From: Coleofasciculus sp. FACHB-T130
GTDB taxonomy: Bacteria > Cyanobacteriota > Cyanobacteriia > Cyanobacteriales > FACHB-T130
Assembly (NCBI RefSeq): GCF_014695375.1
Contig: NZ_JACJOG010000046.1
Coordinates: forward strand, 186,001 to 250,000
Direction of reading: 5' to 3'
DNA: 64,000 nucleotides
Position 1 is the first letter of the stretch, and each line of letters opens with the position of its first letter. Shown piece by piece: positions 18,131 to 27,163 of this stretch. The position numbers were made by a program, and so were the translations under genes. A model generated the notes under the pieces. It worked only from the letters and a program-made list of their open reading frames with translations. It was not told the DNA's origin and ran no database searches.

Positions 18131-19387
18131 ATGTTTCCAGCTGAACCTCCGGCTTCTGGTAGTGGCTTTCGCGCTCTGATGAAGAATCGGCCTTTTCTCA
18201 TTCTTTGGGTAGGGCAGATCGTGTCTCAGGTAGCAGACAAGGTCTTCTTCATTTTGTTGATTGCATTGCTGGAAAACTATCAGACGTCGCTGATGGGGGC
18301 AAATTCTATGCGTTCCGCCATCATGGTAGCTTTCACACTACCTGCAATCTTCTTTGGCTCAGCTGCCGGTATTTTTGTAGATCGCTTTCCAAAGAAGCAA
18401 ATTATGGTGGCTTCTGATTGGATTCGCGCTTTATTGATACTATTGCTTCCGATATTGCCAAAGCAGTTTTTAGTTCTCTTAGTAATTACGTTTTTGCTCT
18501 CGACAGTTACGCAATTTTTTGCTCCAGCAGAGCAGGCGGCGATTCCCCTATTGGTGAAGCGCGAAAATTTGATGACAGCAAATGCGCTGTTTACAACCAC
18601 CATGATGGGGTCTCTGATTGTCGGTTTCTCTGTGGGAGAGCCGCTGTTGAGTCTAGCCAGAACTTGGGGGGGAACGTATAGTCAAGAACTTATGGTGGCG
18701 CTTTTGTACCTATTGGCTGCTGGTCTCAGCCAGTTAGTGAAAATCGTTGAAACTCCAATTCCGATTGGCTCGGTGGCAGTTCATCCTTGGAATGACCTTA
18801 AGGAAGGCTTCCGTTATTTATGGAAAAAACGCCTAGTTCGGACTGCGATGGTGCAGCTGACGATTCTATATTCGGTATTTGCGGCTTTAACTGTACTGGC
18901 AATTGAGCTGGCGAAGGAAATCGGTCTCAATGAGCCGGGTCAATTTAGCTTTTTGTTATCCGCTGCTGGGGTGGGTATGGTTTTTGGTGCGGGGGTATTG
19001 GGGCATTGGGGCGATCGCTTCCACCACAAGCCTTTGCCTCTGGTGGGTTTTTTGAGTATGGGCTTTGTGTTGGCTGTGTTTACGTTGACGACAAATCTCT
19101 GGATGGGCTTAGGATTAAGCGCCCTGTTGGGTCTGGGTGCCTCGCTCATTGGCGTACCCATGCAAACTCTGATTCAAGCCTCAACCCCAGAAAATATGCG
19201 CGGCAAAGTCTTTGGGTTTCAGAATAATGCTGTCAATATTGCACTGAGTGCGCCACTAGCGATCGCTGGCCCACTTACGGATCAATTTGGTTTGCGAGGC
19301 GTTCTTTTGGGAATGAGCATTATTGTGAATATCGTTGGGGTCTGGGCGTGGCTCAGTACCCGTAATGTTTTAGAAGATGTCATCTAG
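18131..19387 (+). CDS. Major facilitator superfamily exporter (MFS_3/EntS-like)
   Basis: The 418-residue protein has about 12 hydrophobic segments and the MFS loop 2-3 signature FVDRFPKKQIMVASDWIRAL (about residues 83-102). A central hydrophilic loop (about 210-235, WNDLKEGFRYLWKKRLVR) is typical of the MFS_3 group, which includes enterobactin exporter-like and drug-efflux proteins. The second half has GHWGDRFHHKPLPLVG as the counterpart loop. It starts at ATG 18131 with no strong Shine-Dalgarno. It stands alone between the RRM gene and ilvB, so the substrate cannot be inferred. Confidence 0.88.
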   Translation: MFPAEPPASGSGFRALMKNRPFLILWVGQIVSQVADKVFFILLIALLENYQTSLMGANSMRSAIMVAFTLPAIFFGSAAGIFVDRFPKKQIMVASDWIRALLILLLPILPKQFLVLLVITFLLSTVTQFFAPAEQAAIPLLVKRENLMTANALFTTTMMGSLIVGFSVGEPLLSLARTWGGTYSQELMVALLYLLAAGLSQLVKIVETPIPIGSVAVHPWNDLKEGFRYLWKKRLVRTAMVQLTILYSVFAALTVLAIELAKEIGLNEPGQFSFLLSAAGVGMVFGAGVLGHWGDRFHHKPLPLVGFLSMGFVLAVFTLTTNLWMGLGLSALLGLGASLIGVPMQTLIQASTPENMRGKVFGFQNNAVNIALSAPLAIAGPLTDQFGLRGVLLGMSIIVNIVGVWAWLSTRNVLEDVI

Positions 19388-19730
19388 CTTGAAAGGAGGA
19401 CTGAGGAGTAACATCTTGTAGCCAGTCCTTCCTAGAAACGCCTTTGCCTTTTGCTGGGTAAGGGGACGCGCTCAGCGTTACAACCCAATTGAAGGCGCGT
19501 TCATTAAGTCAGCCGCCCTTAGCCAGTATCCTTGGCGCACCTCCTTCTTGGTGGCGTGAACCGAAACAATAAACCTTAAAGTCACAGAAAATAAACACTC
19601 GCGAGTTTTTGGGGGGTTAATCCCTCGACAGGAATTGATATCAGGATTAGACTTAAGAATTAAACCCCTATTTCTAATGCTGAATTAGATAGAAATCTTA
19701 AAAAAGAACGTAGCTATAGTGAGAGGTTTC
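19388..19730. other. Leader region upstream of ilvB
   Basis: This gap of about 340 bases includes a GGCGCACC/GGTGGCG-type imperfect hairpin near 19535-19557 and an AT-rich run just before ilvB. It probably contains the ilvB promoter. I saw no leader peptide rich in branched-chain residues. Confidence 0.4.
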
Positions 19731-21593
19731 ATGGTGCGATCGCAAAGCGTCTCGGAAAAAGAATCAATACGTCAAATGAGCAGCCGCAGAACAGGTGCCT
19801 TTGCCCTGATTGACAGTCTGAAGCGTCACGGTGTTGAGCATATTTTTGGCTATCCGGGTGGTGCAATTCTGCCGATATACGATGAACTGTATCGGGCACA
19901 AACGGATGGCGGGATTCATCACATTCTGGCAAGACACGAGCAAGGCGCGGCTCACGCGGCGGATGGTTATGCTCGTGCCACTGGCAAGGTAGGTGTCTGT
20001 TTTGCCACGTCTGGCCCTGGGGCAACGAACTTAGTGACAGGCATTGCAACAGCTCACATGGACTCGATTCCAATGGTGGTAGTCACGGGGCAGGTGGCTC
20101 TTAACGCGATTGGCAGCGATGCGTTTCAGGAAACCGATATTTTCGGAATTACGCTGCCGATTGTGAAACACTCCTATGTTGTGCGCGATCCCGAAGACAT
20201 GGCGCGGATTGTGGCAGAAGCGTTCCACATCGCCAGTACGGGACGTCCGGGACCCGTGTTGATTGATGTGCCCAAAGACGTGGCATTAGCGGAATTTGAC
20301 TATGTGCCGGTGGAGCCGGATACGGTGAGATTGCCGGGATATCGTCCTACAGTGAAGGGCAATCCTCGTCAGATCAATGCAGCGTGTACCTTACTTCGGC
20401 AAGCACGGCAGCCGTTGCTGTATGTGGGGGGAGGCGCGATTACATCTGGTGCCCATGCAGAAATTCAGGAACTGGCGGAACTCTTCCAAATCCCCGTAAC
20501 AACGACGTTGATGGGCATTGGTGCATTTGACGAGAACCATCCCCTCTCACTGGGAATGTTGGGGATGCACGGCACCGCCTACGCTAACTTTTCAGTGAGC
20601 GAGTGCGACTTGCTGATTGCGGTGGGAGCTAGATTTGATGACCGAGTGGCGGGTAAGTTGGATGAATTTGCTTCTCACGCCAAGGTCATTCATATTGACA
20701 TCGACCCCGCAGAAGTCGGAAAAAATCGCGCTCCGGAAGTTCCCATTGTCGGCGATGTGCGGAACGTGTTGATTGACTTGCTGCGCCGATGTCAGGAAAC
20801 CAACGCGGCTTTTGAGCCAAATCAAACGAAAGCATGGCTGGAACGCATTAATCGCTGGCGGGAAGACTATCCCCTCGTGGTGCCCCAATACCCCGATAGT
20901 CTGGCACCGCAAGAGGTGATTTCAGAACTAGCGAATCAAGCTCCCCAAGCCTACTACACGACAGACGTAGGTCAGCACCAAATGTGGGCGGCGCAATTTC
21001 TCAAAAATGGGCCGCGTCGGTGGATTTCTAGTGCCGGTTTAGGCACGATGGGGTACGGGATGCCAGCGGCGATGGGTGCTAAGGTAGCGCTGCCAAACGA
21101 ACAGGTGATTTGTATTAGCGGCGATGCCAGTTTCCAGATGAATTTACAGGAACTGGGCACACTGGCACAATACGGCATAAATGTCAAGACTGTTATTATC
21201 AATAATGGCTGGCAGGGAATGGTGCGTCAGTGGCAAGAGGCGTTCTACGGAGAGCGTTACTCGTCCTCAAATATGGAAGTGGGGATGCCGGATTTTGTGA
21301 TGCTTGCCAAAGCATACGGTATTAAGGGAATGTCGATCCGCGATCGCTCGGAACTGAAAGATGCGATCGCCGAAATGTTGGCTCACAATGGCCCCGTTTT
21401 GCTGGAAGCCCAAGTTAAACGGGACGAAAACTGTTACCCAATGGTGGCTCCTGGCAAGAGTAACGCTCAAATGATTGGCTTGCCAGAACGCCGCAAGTTG
21501 GAAAAAGCCACAGAGCTAGTCTATTGCAGCGGTTGCGGTGCGAAAAACATTGCTAGCAACAACTTCTGTCCGGATTGCGGCACCAAAATCTAA
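19731..21593 (+). CDS. ilvB: Acetolactate synthase, large catalytic subunit, with C-terminal zinc ribbon
   Basis: This enzyme condenses two pyruvates, or pyruvate and 2-oxobutyrate, in branched-chain amino acid synthesis using ThDP, Mg and FAD. The catalytic Glu lies in [20 protein letters not shown]. The FAD-binding middle has [20 protein letters not shown]. The ThDP motif starts [15 protein letters not shown] and ends in the NN of [10 protein letters not shown]. The final ~25 residues ([20 protein letters not shown]) form a CxxC...CxxC zinc ribbon that classical IlvB enzymes lack. I use ATG 19731, which follows GAGAGG; a GTG 12 bases upstream is an alternative. The regulatory subunit ilvH is not nearby. 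A strong terminator follows at 21685. Confidence 0.95.
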   Translation: MVRSQSVSEKESIRQMSSRRTGAFALIDSLKRHGVEHIFGYPGGAILPIYDELYRAQTDGGIHHILARHEQGAAHAADGYARATGKVGVCFATSGPGATNLVTGIATAHMDSIPMVVVTGQVALNAIGSDAFQETDIFGITLPIVKHSYVVRDPEDMARIVAEAFHIASTGRPGPVLIDVPKDVALAEFDYVPVEPDTVRLPGYRPTVKGNPRQINAACTLLRQARQPLLYVGGGAITSGAHAEIQELAELFQIPVTTTLMGIGAFDENHPLSLGMLGMHGTAYANFSVSECDLLIAVGARFDDRVAGKLDEFASHAKVIHIDIDPAEVGKNRAPEVPIVGDVRNVLIDLLRRCQETNAAFEPNQTKAWLERINRWREDYPLVVPQYPDSLAPQEVISELANQAPQAYYTTDVGQHQMWAAQFLKNGPRRWISSAGLGTMGYGMPAAMGAKVALPNEQVICISGDASFQMNLQELGTLAQYGINVKTVIINNGWQGMVRQWQEAFYGERYSSSNMEVGMPDFVMLAKAYGIKGMSIRDRSELKDAIAEMLAHNGPVLLEAQVKRDENCYPMVAPGKSNAQMIGLPERRKLEKATELVYCSGCGAKNIASNNFCPDCGTKI

Positions 21594-21684
21594 GGGTAAT
21601 CAGTGATTGGTGATGAGTTTTTGACCAATTGCTGATGGATTCTAAGCGTTTGGATTACCGATTTTTTCCTTTGGAATATTAAAC

Positions 21685-21720
21685 AGAGACTGGCTATCAA
21701 TCGCCAGTCTCTTTATTTTT
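21685..21720 (+). terminator. Rho-independent terminator of ilvB
   Basis: AGAGACTGGC (21685-21694) pairs perfectly with GCCAGTCTCT (21703-21712) around TATCAATC, followed by TTATTTTT. It lies about 90 bases after the ilvB stop. Confidence 0.85.
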
Positions 21721-21913
21721 AGGGTGAATCTGGAACAATTTAGATGCGATCGCCTTTACCCTTCAAAGGTGCGACAGCACAATCAAAAAATACTCCCAAA
21801 TCACCGTCTTTAAGCCTTTAGTAATCTTTTGATTACTTCTCCTTTACCTTAGGGGGTTACAGTGGCAGTGGCTATCCATCGCCAAATTTTCATAGCTGGA
21901 AATAATTACAGCC

Positions 21914-22543
21914 ATGCCTCCAACTTCCAAAGCAGTTCTAGCAATCGATCAATACGATCCCAATGAAGGGCGTCGTTTGCATTTTTATGCCAAGGGAGAC
22001 CTAATTCCCCTCGTGCCACAGGGCATTTGGCAGATCGATCGAGGTTTGGTGCAGCTGAGTACCCTTTGCCCGAATGGTGAAGAAGTGTTGCTGGGTTGGG
22101 CAGGAACTGCAACATTCTTTGGTCTTTGGATGACCTTGCTGCAAGCCTATCAGGCAACGGCGCTCTGTGATGTCTACTTAAGATGGTTTTCAGTCACAGA
22201 AATTGAAGCTTCCCCACGTCTAGCTCAGATGATTTTGCCGCAAATGGGACGACGGATGCGGCAAGCAGAGGCACTTTTAGCCATTGTCGGACAGCGACGG
22301 GTCGAAGATCGCTTGCAGCGACTGTTGTTGCTGTTAAAAAAAGAAATCGGTCAACCTGTAGCGGGTGGAACTCGTCTGGGGGCACGCCTCACCCATCAAC
22401 ATATCGCCAGTGCCATCGGTACCACCCGCGTGACAATCACGCGATTGCTCAGCAAGTTACAGCAGCAGGGATCGATTAGCCTGGATTGCGATCGCCACAT
22501 TATCCTAAAAGATGAGAGCTTTGCCAGCATCTCTGATTGGTGA
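21914..22543 (+). CDS. CRP/FNR-family transcriptional regulator
   Basis: The 209-residue protein has the CRP/FNR layout: an N-terminal cyclic-nucleotide-binding-like beta-barrel (about 15-105, with LSTLCPNGEEVLLGWAGTAT), a long dimer helix (about 110-140), and a C-terminal winged helix. The recognition helix region reads LTHQHIASAIGTTRVTITRL (about 157-176), close to the LTHQxIAxAxGTTRVTxTR signature. Residues that bind cAMP in CRP are not conserved, so the signal is unknown. FNR cysteines are also absent. It is separated from ilvB by about 320 bases and a terminator, so it has its own promoter. The esterase gene starts 25 bases after its stop and may be co-transcribed. Confidence 0.9.
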   Translation: MPPTSKAVLAIDQYDPNEGRRLHFYAKGDLIPLVPQGIWQIDRGLVQLSTLCPNGEEVLLGWAGTATFFGLWMTLLQAYQATALCDVYLRWFSVTEIEASPRLAQMILPQMGRRMRQAEALLAIVGQRRVEDRLQRLLLLLKKEIGQPVAGGTRLGARLTHQHIASAIGTTRVTITRLLSKLQQQGSISLDCDRHIILKDESFASISDW

Positions 22544-22567
22544 GTCGCATTTGTTAGGAGTAAGCTT

Positions 22568-23188
22568 CTGTCTCTCTCAGTAATTTCGGTTCCATCGGCA
22601 ACGAATCAACAGCCCGCTGGGTTGATTGTCGTATTGCATGGCTTTGGAGGGAATGCCCAACAGTTGGCATCCTTAGCCCCATTTTTGAATTTACCGGAGT
22701 ATCAGTTTTTGGTGCCCGATGCCCCTTTTACAAATCCCTATGTATCGGGGGGGCGAATGTGGTACGAATTTGGAAAGCCAGGAGGTTCGCAGTCTGCGGA
22801 TTTAGTCAAAAGTCAGCAAATGCTAACTGAGTGGCTCAAATCTTTAGAAAGTTCTACCGGAGTCCCTCTTTCACGCACAATTTTGTGTGGATTTTCTCAA
22901 GGCGGAGCAATGACGCTGGATGTAGGATTGAATTTACCTTTAGCGGGTTTAGTCGTGTTGAGCGGCTATTTGCATCCTCTCTCTCCAAAACCTGATGCGA
23001 CTTATCCACCTGTATTAATTTTGCATGGGAGACAAGATTCTGTGGTGCCGCTGAGTGCTGCCCAGAAGGCACGGGACGCTTTAACAGCACTAGGAATATC
23101 GGTACAATACCAGGAATTTGATATGGGGCATGAGGTTCAACCGGCAGCTTTAGAAGTGATGCGGAAGTTTGTCAAGGCAAATATCTGA
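22568..23188 (+). CDS. Alpha/beta-hydrolase, carboxylesterase/phospholipase type, probable CTG start
   Basis: This serine hydrolase has about 206 residues. LIVVLHGFGGNAQQ gives the oxyanion strand. The nucleophile is in GFSQGGAMT. Asp and His of the triad are in LILHGRQDSVVPLS and DMGHEVQP. It resembles the dienelactone hydrolase/acyl-protein-thioesterase group; substrate unknown. The first TTG in frame (22622) lies inside the fold, at the HGFGG strand. The frame is open back to 22544 and holds no ATG, GTG or TTG before that point. CTG at 22568 lies seven bases after AGGAG and would give LSLSVISVPSATNQQPAG, which matches the usual MSLxxIxxPPATN start of relatives. A CTG start, or a point change from ATG, is therefore likely. 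Confidence 0.8.
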   Translation: MSLSVISVPSATNQQPAGLIVVLHGFGGNAQQLASLAPFLNLPEYQFLVPDAPFTNPYVSGGRMWYEFGKPGGSQSADLVKSQQMLTEWLKSLESSTGVPLSRTILCGFSQGGAMTLDVGLNLPLAGLVVLSGYLHPLSPKPDATYPPVLILHGRQDSVVPLSAAQKARDALTALGISVQYQEFDMGHEVQPAALEVMRKFVKANI

Positions 23189-23416
23189 TCGGCGCTAGCC
23201 GCTAATAGCAGTCGTCAGAGTGAAATGGGTAGTGGGTGTCGAGTCTTCCCTTCCATTCCCCATTCCCACTCGGTGAAATCTCCCGTTTAAAGCTAGTAGA
23301 CCCGCTAACTTGACGTTTTTTATATTAAGCGATCGCCAGTAATGGCGTTAAGATAAAATGGTTTGTTGCATCTGTATAATACATGGCACAGATGCAGATT
23401 GAGGGAGGCGCGGTCA

Positions 23417-23629
23417 ATGACAACTGTTAGCATTTCCAACCGGGATATTTCTGCTGTAACGGCAACTGAAGTGGAACATCTGGCTGTACGGCTAGAGCAA
23501 GATAATTACACCAATCCTTTTGAAGGATTGGATGATTGGCATTTGCTCAGAGCGATCGCTTTTCAACGTCCAGATTTAGTTGAACCCTACCTCTACCTAC
23601 TGGATTTTCAACCCTTCGATGAAGCTTAA
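23417..23629 (+). CDS. DUF2555 family protein
   Basis: The 70-residue product (MTTVSISNRDISAVTATEVE, then LAVRLEQDNYTNPFEGLDDW) matches DUF2555, a small conserved family that I know only from cyanobacteria. The core EQDxYxNPFEGLxDWHLLRA is diagnostic. The function is unknown. An upstream in-frame ATG at 23363 would add 18 residues, but GGGAGG at 23403-23408 and family length support 23417. Its stop codon TAA directly abuts the ATG of coaBC (TAAATG), so the two genes are very likely translated from one mRNA. Confidence 0.85.
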   Translation: MTTVSISNRDISAVTATEVEHLAVRLEQDNYTNPFEGLDDWHLLRAIAFQRPDLVEPYLYLLDFQPFDEA

Positions 23630-24844
23630 ATGCAAAGTGGCAGACGAGTTCTCATAGGGATAGGCGGCGGTATCGCCGCCTATAAAGTTTGTGAGGTAAT
23701 TTCGGCGCTTGCGAAAACTGGGGTGGAAGTTCGGGCGATTCTCACGGATTCGGCTCAAGCATTTATCACTCCGCTAACCGTAGCAACGCTGTCCCGTCAT
23801 CCTGCTTATACAGACGAAAATTTCTGGCAGCCGACACGCGGACGCCCTTTGCATATTGAGTTGGGAGAATGGGCAGAGGTTTTTGTTATTGCTCCTCTCA
23901 CTGCGAATACCTTAGGCAAGTTAGCTTATGGTTTCGCTGACAATCTGCTCACGAATACCGTCCTCGCTTCAACTTGTCCAGTGCTGTTAGCACCGGCAAT
24001 GAATACGGATATGTGGGAACAGGTGGCAGTGCAACGCAATTGGCAACAGGTATTCGCAGATAAACGCTATCACGGTGTTGGTCCCGGTGCTGGACTGTTA
24101 GCTTGCGATCGCGTTGGTGCTGGACGTATGGCAGAACCTGCTGAAATTTTGCCGCAAATTACATCTCTATTGCACACTGGCGGTAAGCGAGATTTAGCCG
24201 GGAAACGAGTTTTAATTAGTGCTGGAGGAACGCGAGAACATCTCGATCCGGTGCGTTTCATCGGTAATCCTTCGACTGGCAAAATGGGATTCGCATTAGC
24301 ACAAGCTGCACTGCATCGCGGCGCATCTGTGACGCTGGTGCATGGGCCAATGGAGACACCATTAATCGCCTCTCTACAAAAAGTGCAATTGATTAGTGTG
24401 ATGAGCGCCCAGCAGATGCAGCAGGCGATGTTAGAGTGTTTTCCCGATGCGGATTTGATTGTAATGTCGGCGGCGGTGGCAGATGTGAAACCCGCCGAGT
24501 ATAGTACCCAGAAATTGCCGAAGCGATCGCTTCCTGCTTCATTACCTTTAGAATCTGTACCCGATATCGTGGCAGAATTGGCGAGTCTCAAACAGCCGCA
24601 TCAAAAGTTAATTGGATTTGCCGCCCAGACTGGGGATATTGTTACGCCAGCCTTGGAGAAGTTGCAGAAGAAAAATTTGGATGCCATTGTTGCCAATCCC
24701 ATCGATCAAGCCGATGCTGGTTTTGGCAGCGACAACAACCAAGCCGTATTTCTTGACAATCAAGGGCGCAAAGTAGAGATTGAACCCTGTAGTAAATTGC
24801 AGATGGCTCACGCTTTATTTGACTTTGTTCAAGGTGCTGGCTAA
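23630..24844 (+). CDS. coaBC: Bifunctional phosphopantothenoylcysteine decarboxylase/phosphopantothenate-cysteine ligase
   Basis: The 404-residue protein carries both steps between 4'-phosphopantothenate and 4'-phosphopantetheine in coenzyme A synthesis. The N-terminal FMN-binding CoaC half starts [20 protein letters not shown]. It includes the catalytic His region [20 protein letters not shown] and the PAMN motif ([12 protein letters not shown]). The CoaB half begins around residue 190 with the sequence [20 protein letters not shown]. It contains NPSTGKMG and later FAAQTGD and the [11 protein letters not shown] segment. Length is normal for the family. It directly follows the DUF2555 gene. 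Confidence 0.95.
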   Translation: MQSGRRVLIGIGGGIAAYKVCEVISALAKTGVEVRAILTDSAQAFITPLTVATLSRHPAYTDENFWQPTRGRPLHIELGEWAEVFVIAPLTANTLGKLAYGFADNLLTNTVLASTCPVLLAPAMNTDMWEQVAVQRNWQQVFADKRYHGVGPGAGLLACDRVGAGRMAEPAEILPQITSLLHTGGKRDLAGKRVLISAGGTREHLDPVRFIGNPSTGKMGFALAQAALHRGASVTLVHGPMETPLIASLQKVQLISVMSAQQMQQAMLECFPDADLIVMSAAVADVKPAEYSTQKLPKRSLPASLPLESVPDIVAELASLKQPHQKLIGFAAQTGDIVTPALEKLQKKNLDAIVANPIDQADAGFGSDNNQAVFLDNQGRKVEIEPCSKLQMAHALFDFVQGAG

Positions 24845-24855
24845 AAGGACAAGCG

Positions 24856-25215
24856 GTGCTTAGATCCCATCATTTTTCAGCGATTCTCATCGCTTCTCCA
24901 TCTATTTTTGATTGGACAGAAGCCGATTTCTTAGATTCATTAAAAAGTGCGGCTCAAGATGCCCATCTAACTCCCGTTGGTCAGCTTTCTTTTACTTTTC
25001 AACCACAGGGAGTATCAGCAGTTCTCTTACTGGAAGAATCTCACGTCGCCTTGCATTTTTGGCCTGAAGAAGGGAAAGTTACCGTTGATATCCATGTGTG
25101 TGATTATCAGCAAGATAATTACGAAAAAGCAAAAACTCTTGCTGAATTACTTACTTTGGAGATTGGCGACAATTCCAATAATGAGCAGTGGAAATATTTC
25201 TGCGTTACTGGTTAA
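24856..25215 (+). CDS. speD: AdoMet decarboxylase-family protein (SpeD-like, class 1B)
   Basis: The 119-residue protein resembles small prokaryotic S-adenosylmethionine decarboxylases, which self-cleave to a pyruvoyl enzyme and make the aminopropyl donor for polyamines. The cleavage motif is LLEESHVALHFWPE: Ser62 would become the pyruvoyl group, His67 matches the processing His, and Cys82 in DIHVCDY matches the catalytic acid. Residues essential for activity therefore seem kept, although the rest is divergent. The GTG start follows AAAAGGAC. It starts 11 bases after coaBC but is functionally linked to the opposite-strand cluster with a spermidine-synthase-like gene. Its stop lies one base from the end of the convergent DUF350 gene. 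Confidence 0.8.
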   Translation: MLRSHHFSAILIASPSIFDWTEADFLDSLKSAAQDAHLTPVGQLSFTFQPQGVSAVLLLEESHVALHFWPEEGKVTVDIHVCDYQQDNYEKAKTLAELLTLEIGDNSNNEQWKYFCVTG

Positions 25216-25216
25216 T

Positions 25217-26068
25217 TTAAACAGCCCAAGCGATTAAAAATGAAGCCGCAATATAAGCAAAAGCTTCAATTAGTCCAGCACCCAAGTTCGGGATTTGTTG
25301 ACGTGCAATTTCGTCTGATATTTTTACTCCTGGCACTAAAATTAAATCTGCTACCCAGCGAATTACAATCAGTGAGGCTAAGCAAAATAGGAGTGTTAAA
25401 CCATATTGAGTAAAACTAATTACCCAATTTTGAAACTCGGCGGCAAATGCTACGCGCACGATATTACCTGTGGCAATAAGTAAGCCCGCTAACGCCACAC
25501 CAGCAGCAGGATTATTGCGCCTTTCGATCTCTCCAAATACATTGTATTGAGTGACACGAGGATAGAGAACGCTCACCAAAACGAGTACGCCTAAGCCAAC
25601 GATCCAGCAGATAAACCCTACCAGCCAAGTGCCACTTTCCCCGCCGAGTGCGGCGCTGAGAATGAGTCCATTAGCGATGTGATTGCCAAATTATACAGCA
25701 GCAGCGCCTGTGTTCCGTTCTTCAAGAATTTCGCGCTTACAATCAAAGCAACGCAAAATTAAGCGATCGCCTACCCAAGCGCCAGCCAACATGAATAAAA
25801 TGACTGTTGCGCCATAGCTTGCCAAATTGAGTAATTTGTCCTGCCAATTGCCTGAAGGTTGTCCTAAAACACCACCCAGCGCAATGACGATACCGAGGTA
25901 ATATCCGACGAGAGCGATCGCTACGGCTGGATTATCTTTAACAAATAGTTCCAAGTTTAATTCCATGCGACGAAATAGTTTTTGGTAAGCGAGTTGTCCC
26001 AGCCAGAACAACCCAAAGCCTACGACTAGCTCTAGAAGAATAAATCCTAGTTGACTAACTTGTTCCAC
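25217..26068 (-). pseudogene. DUF350 membrane protein gene split by one in-frame TAA
   Basis: Two open segments lie in one frame. The first (26068 down to 25691, GTG start after AAGGAG) encodes about 125 residues with the DUF350 pattern VKDNPAVAIALVGYYLGIVI and ends GAAAV. After one TAA (25691-25693) the frame continues FGNHIANGLILSAALGGESG through more hydrophobic helices to ERRNNPAAGVALAGLLIATG, the second DUF350 repeat. Together they make the usual double-repeat protein of about 283 residues. The stop replaces what is normally an acidic residue (GAA to TAA). It may be a pseudogene, two separately made halves, a readthrough site or a sequencing error. DUF350 proteins are inner-membrane partners of polyamine/ATP-grasp gene clusters. 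The gene is last in the operon after the FemAB-like gene. Confidence 0.85.
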
Positions 26069-26104
26069 TACTTAACTCCTTCTCAATATTTCTTTGATAT
26101 TCAA

Positions 26105-27163
26105 TTAATTCGATATTTTTAAGTGTTGTAATAAGCCAATCATTGTATCTGCTAGTTGGTCATAAAAAAAGTAATCATGAGCACCGATAGTTTTTACTGA
26201 TACGCCACCAAACTGACTTTTAAACCGAGAAAACTTTGCATAGCTATGATTAGGATCGTGAGTAAAACCATAGAAATCATAGAAAGTGCAACCGCGTGAT
26301 TTTGCCCGTTGCATTGCAGCCCAGTGTAAACTGTAAGTTGCCATGACTTCCGGATGTTCAAAACTACGTCCGCCGTAGAGATAAGTTGCGCGATCGCCCC
26401 AATAAACAACTAAGATAGCTGCTAATATTTTTCCTTGCCAGATTGCGAAACCTAGCTCTGCCATATTTGCCTTAAATAAGGTTTGGCAAAGATTAATGAA
26501 AAATTTGTAGGGTTCACCAAAAAACTGCTGGCGTTTTACCGTTTCCCAAAAAATATCGTAAAACACAGGAATTGCCTGTGAGTCTGTTCTAAATTCAGTT
26601 TCTACACCATGACGCCAACTCAAACGCAAATTATATCGTCCTTTTGGCTTCATAGTTGCTAACATTTTAGTTTCTGTTAACTGTAAATCAATTAACAGAG
26701 TTTCCGAGGGCAATAAATCAGCAGGTGCACGCATAAACCCGGAAAGCAAATCTAGTTTTTGCTGCCATAAAGGTTCAATTCGTAGGGCAACCGCTCCTAT
26801 TTTTTTAGCTAAAGATGCCGCTTCTTCCAGCAATATCTGCATTCCTTCTTTTTCCAATTTTTCAGGTAGCAGAGGGGCACCGGGAGCAACTAATAAATTG
26901 GCTTTATTAGGATGGGGATAAAAATAAAAAATGCATCCTCCCACTAATTCTTGCTTGTAAAATAAACCATAACGGAAGGTTTTATATCCTTCCAATTCTT
27001 TGAAGTCTGCCCAAGTCCAAGACTGCATAAAGCATCCTGCGGGAGCAGTTTGCACAAGCAAGTCCCAATGATGGCGTTCTTCTGAATTTAGTAGTCTAAG
27101 GGTTAAAGATAATTCTTCCAATTGAATTTTGTGCCCATTATTTACATCTAAAATGTCAGTCAT
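26105..27163 (-). CDS. FemAB/FemX-like aminoacyltransferase (GNAT fold)
   Basis: The 352-residue protein resembles lipid II:glycine glycyltransferases and related peptide ligases with duplicated GNAT domains. It shows FMQSWTWADFKELEGYKTFR near residue 45, a KPKGRYNLRLSWRHGVE motif around 172 like the KxRxNIRxAxKxGV of FemX proteins, and the C-terminal YGGRSFEHPEVMATYSLHWA and FYDFYGFTHDPNHSYAKFSRFK. Family members transfer amino acids from aminoacyl-tRNA to peptides or lipid-linked precursors. Here it overlaps the end of the spermidine-synthase-like gene by eight bases, so the two are translationally coupled. A role in attaching an amino acid or peptide to a polyamine-related product is inferred from context. 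Peptidoglycan modification is the alternative. Confidence 0.8.
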   Translation of the reverse strand: MTDILDVNNGHKIQLEELSLTLRLLNSEERHHWDLLVQTAPAGCFMQSWTWADFKELEGYKTFRYGLFYKQELVGGCIFYFYPHPNKANLLVAPGAPLLPEKLEKEGMQILLEEAASLAKKIGAVALRIEPLWQQKLDLLSGFMRAPADLLPSETLLIDLQLTETKMLATMKPKGRYNLRLSWRHGVETEFRTDSQAIPVFYDIFWETVKRQQFFGEPYKFFINLCQTLFKANMAELGFAIWQGKILAAILVVYWGDRATYLYGGRSFEHPEVMATYSLHWAAMQRAKSRGCTFYDFYGFTHDPNHSYAKFSRFKSQFGGVSVKTIGAHDYFFYDQLADTMIGLLQHLKISN

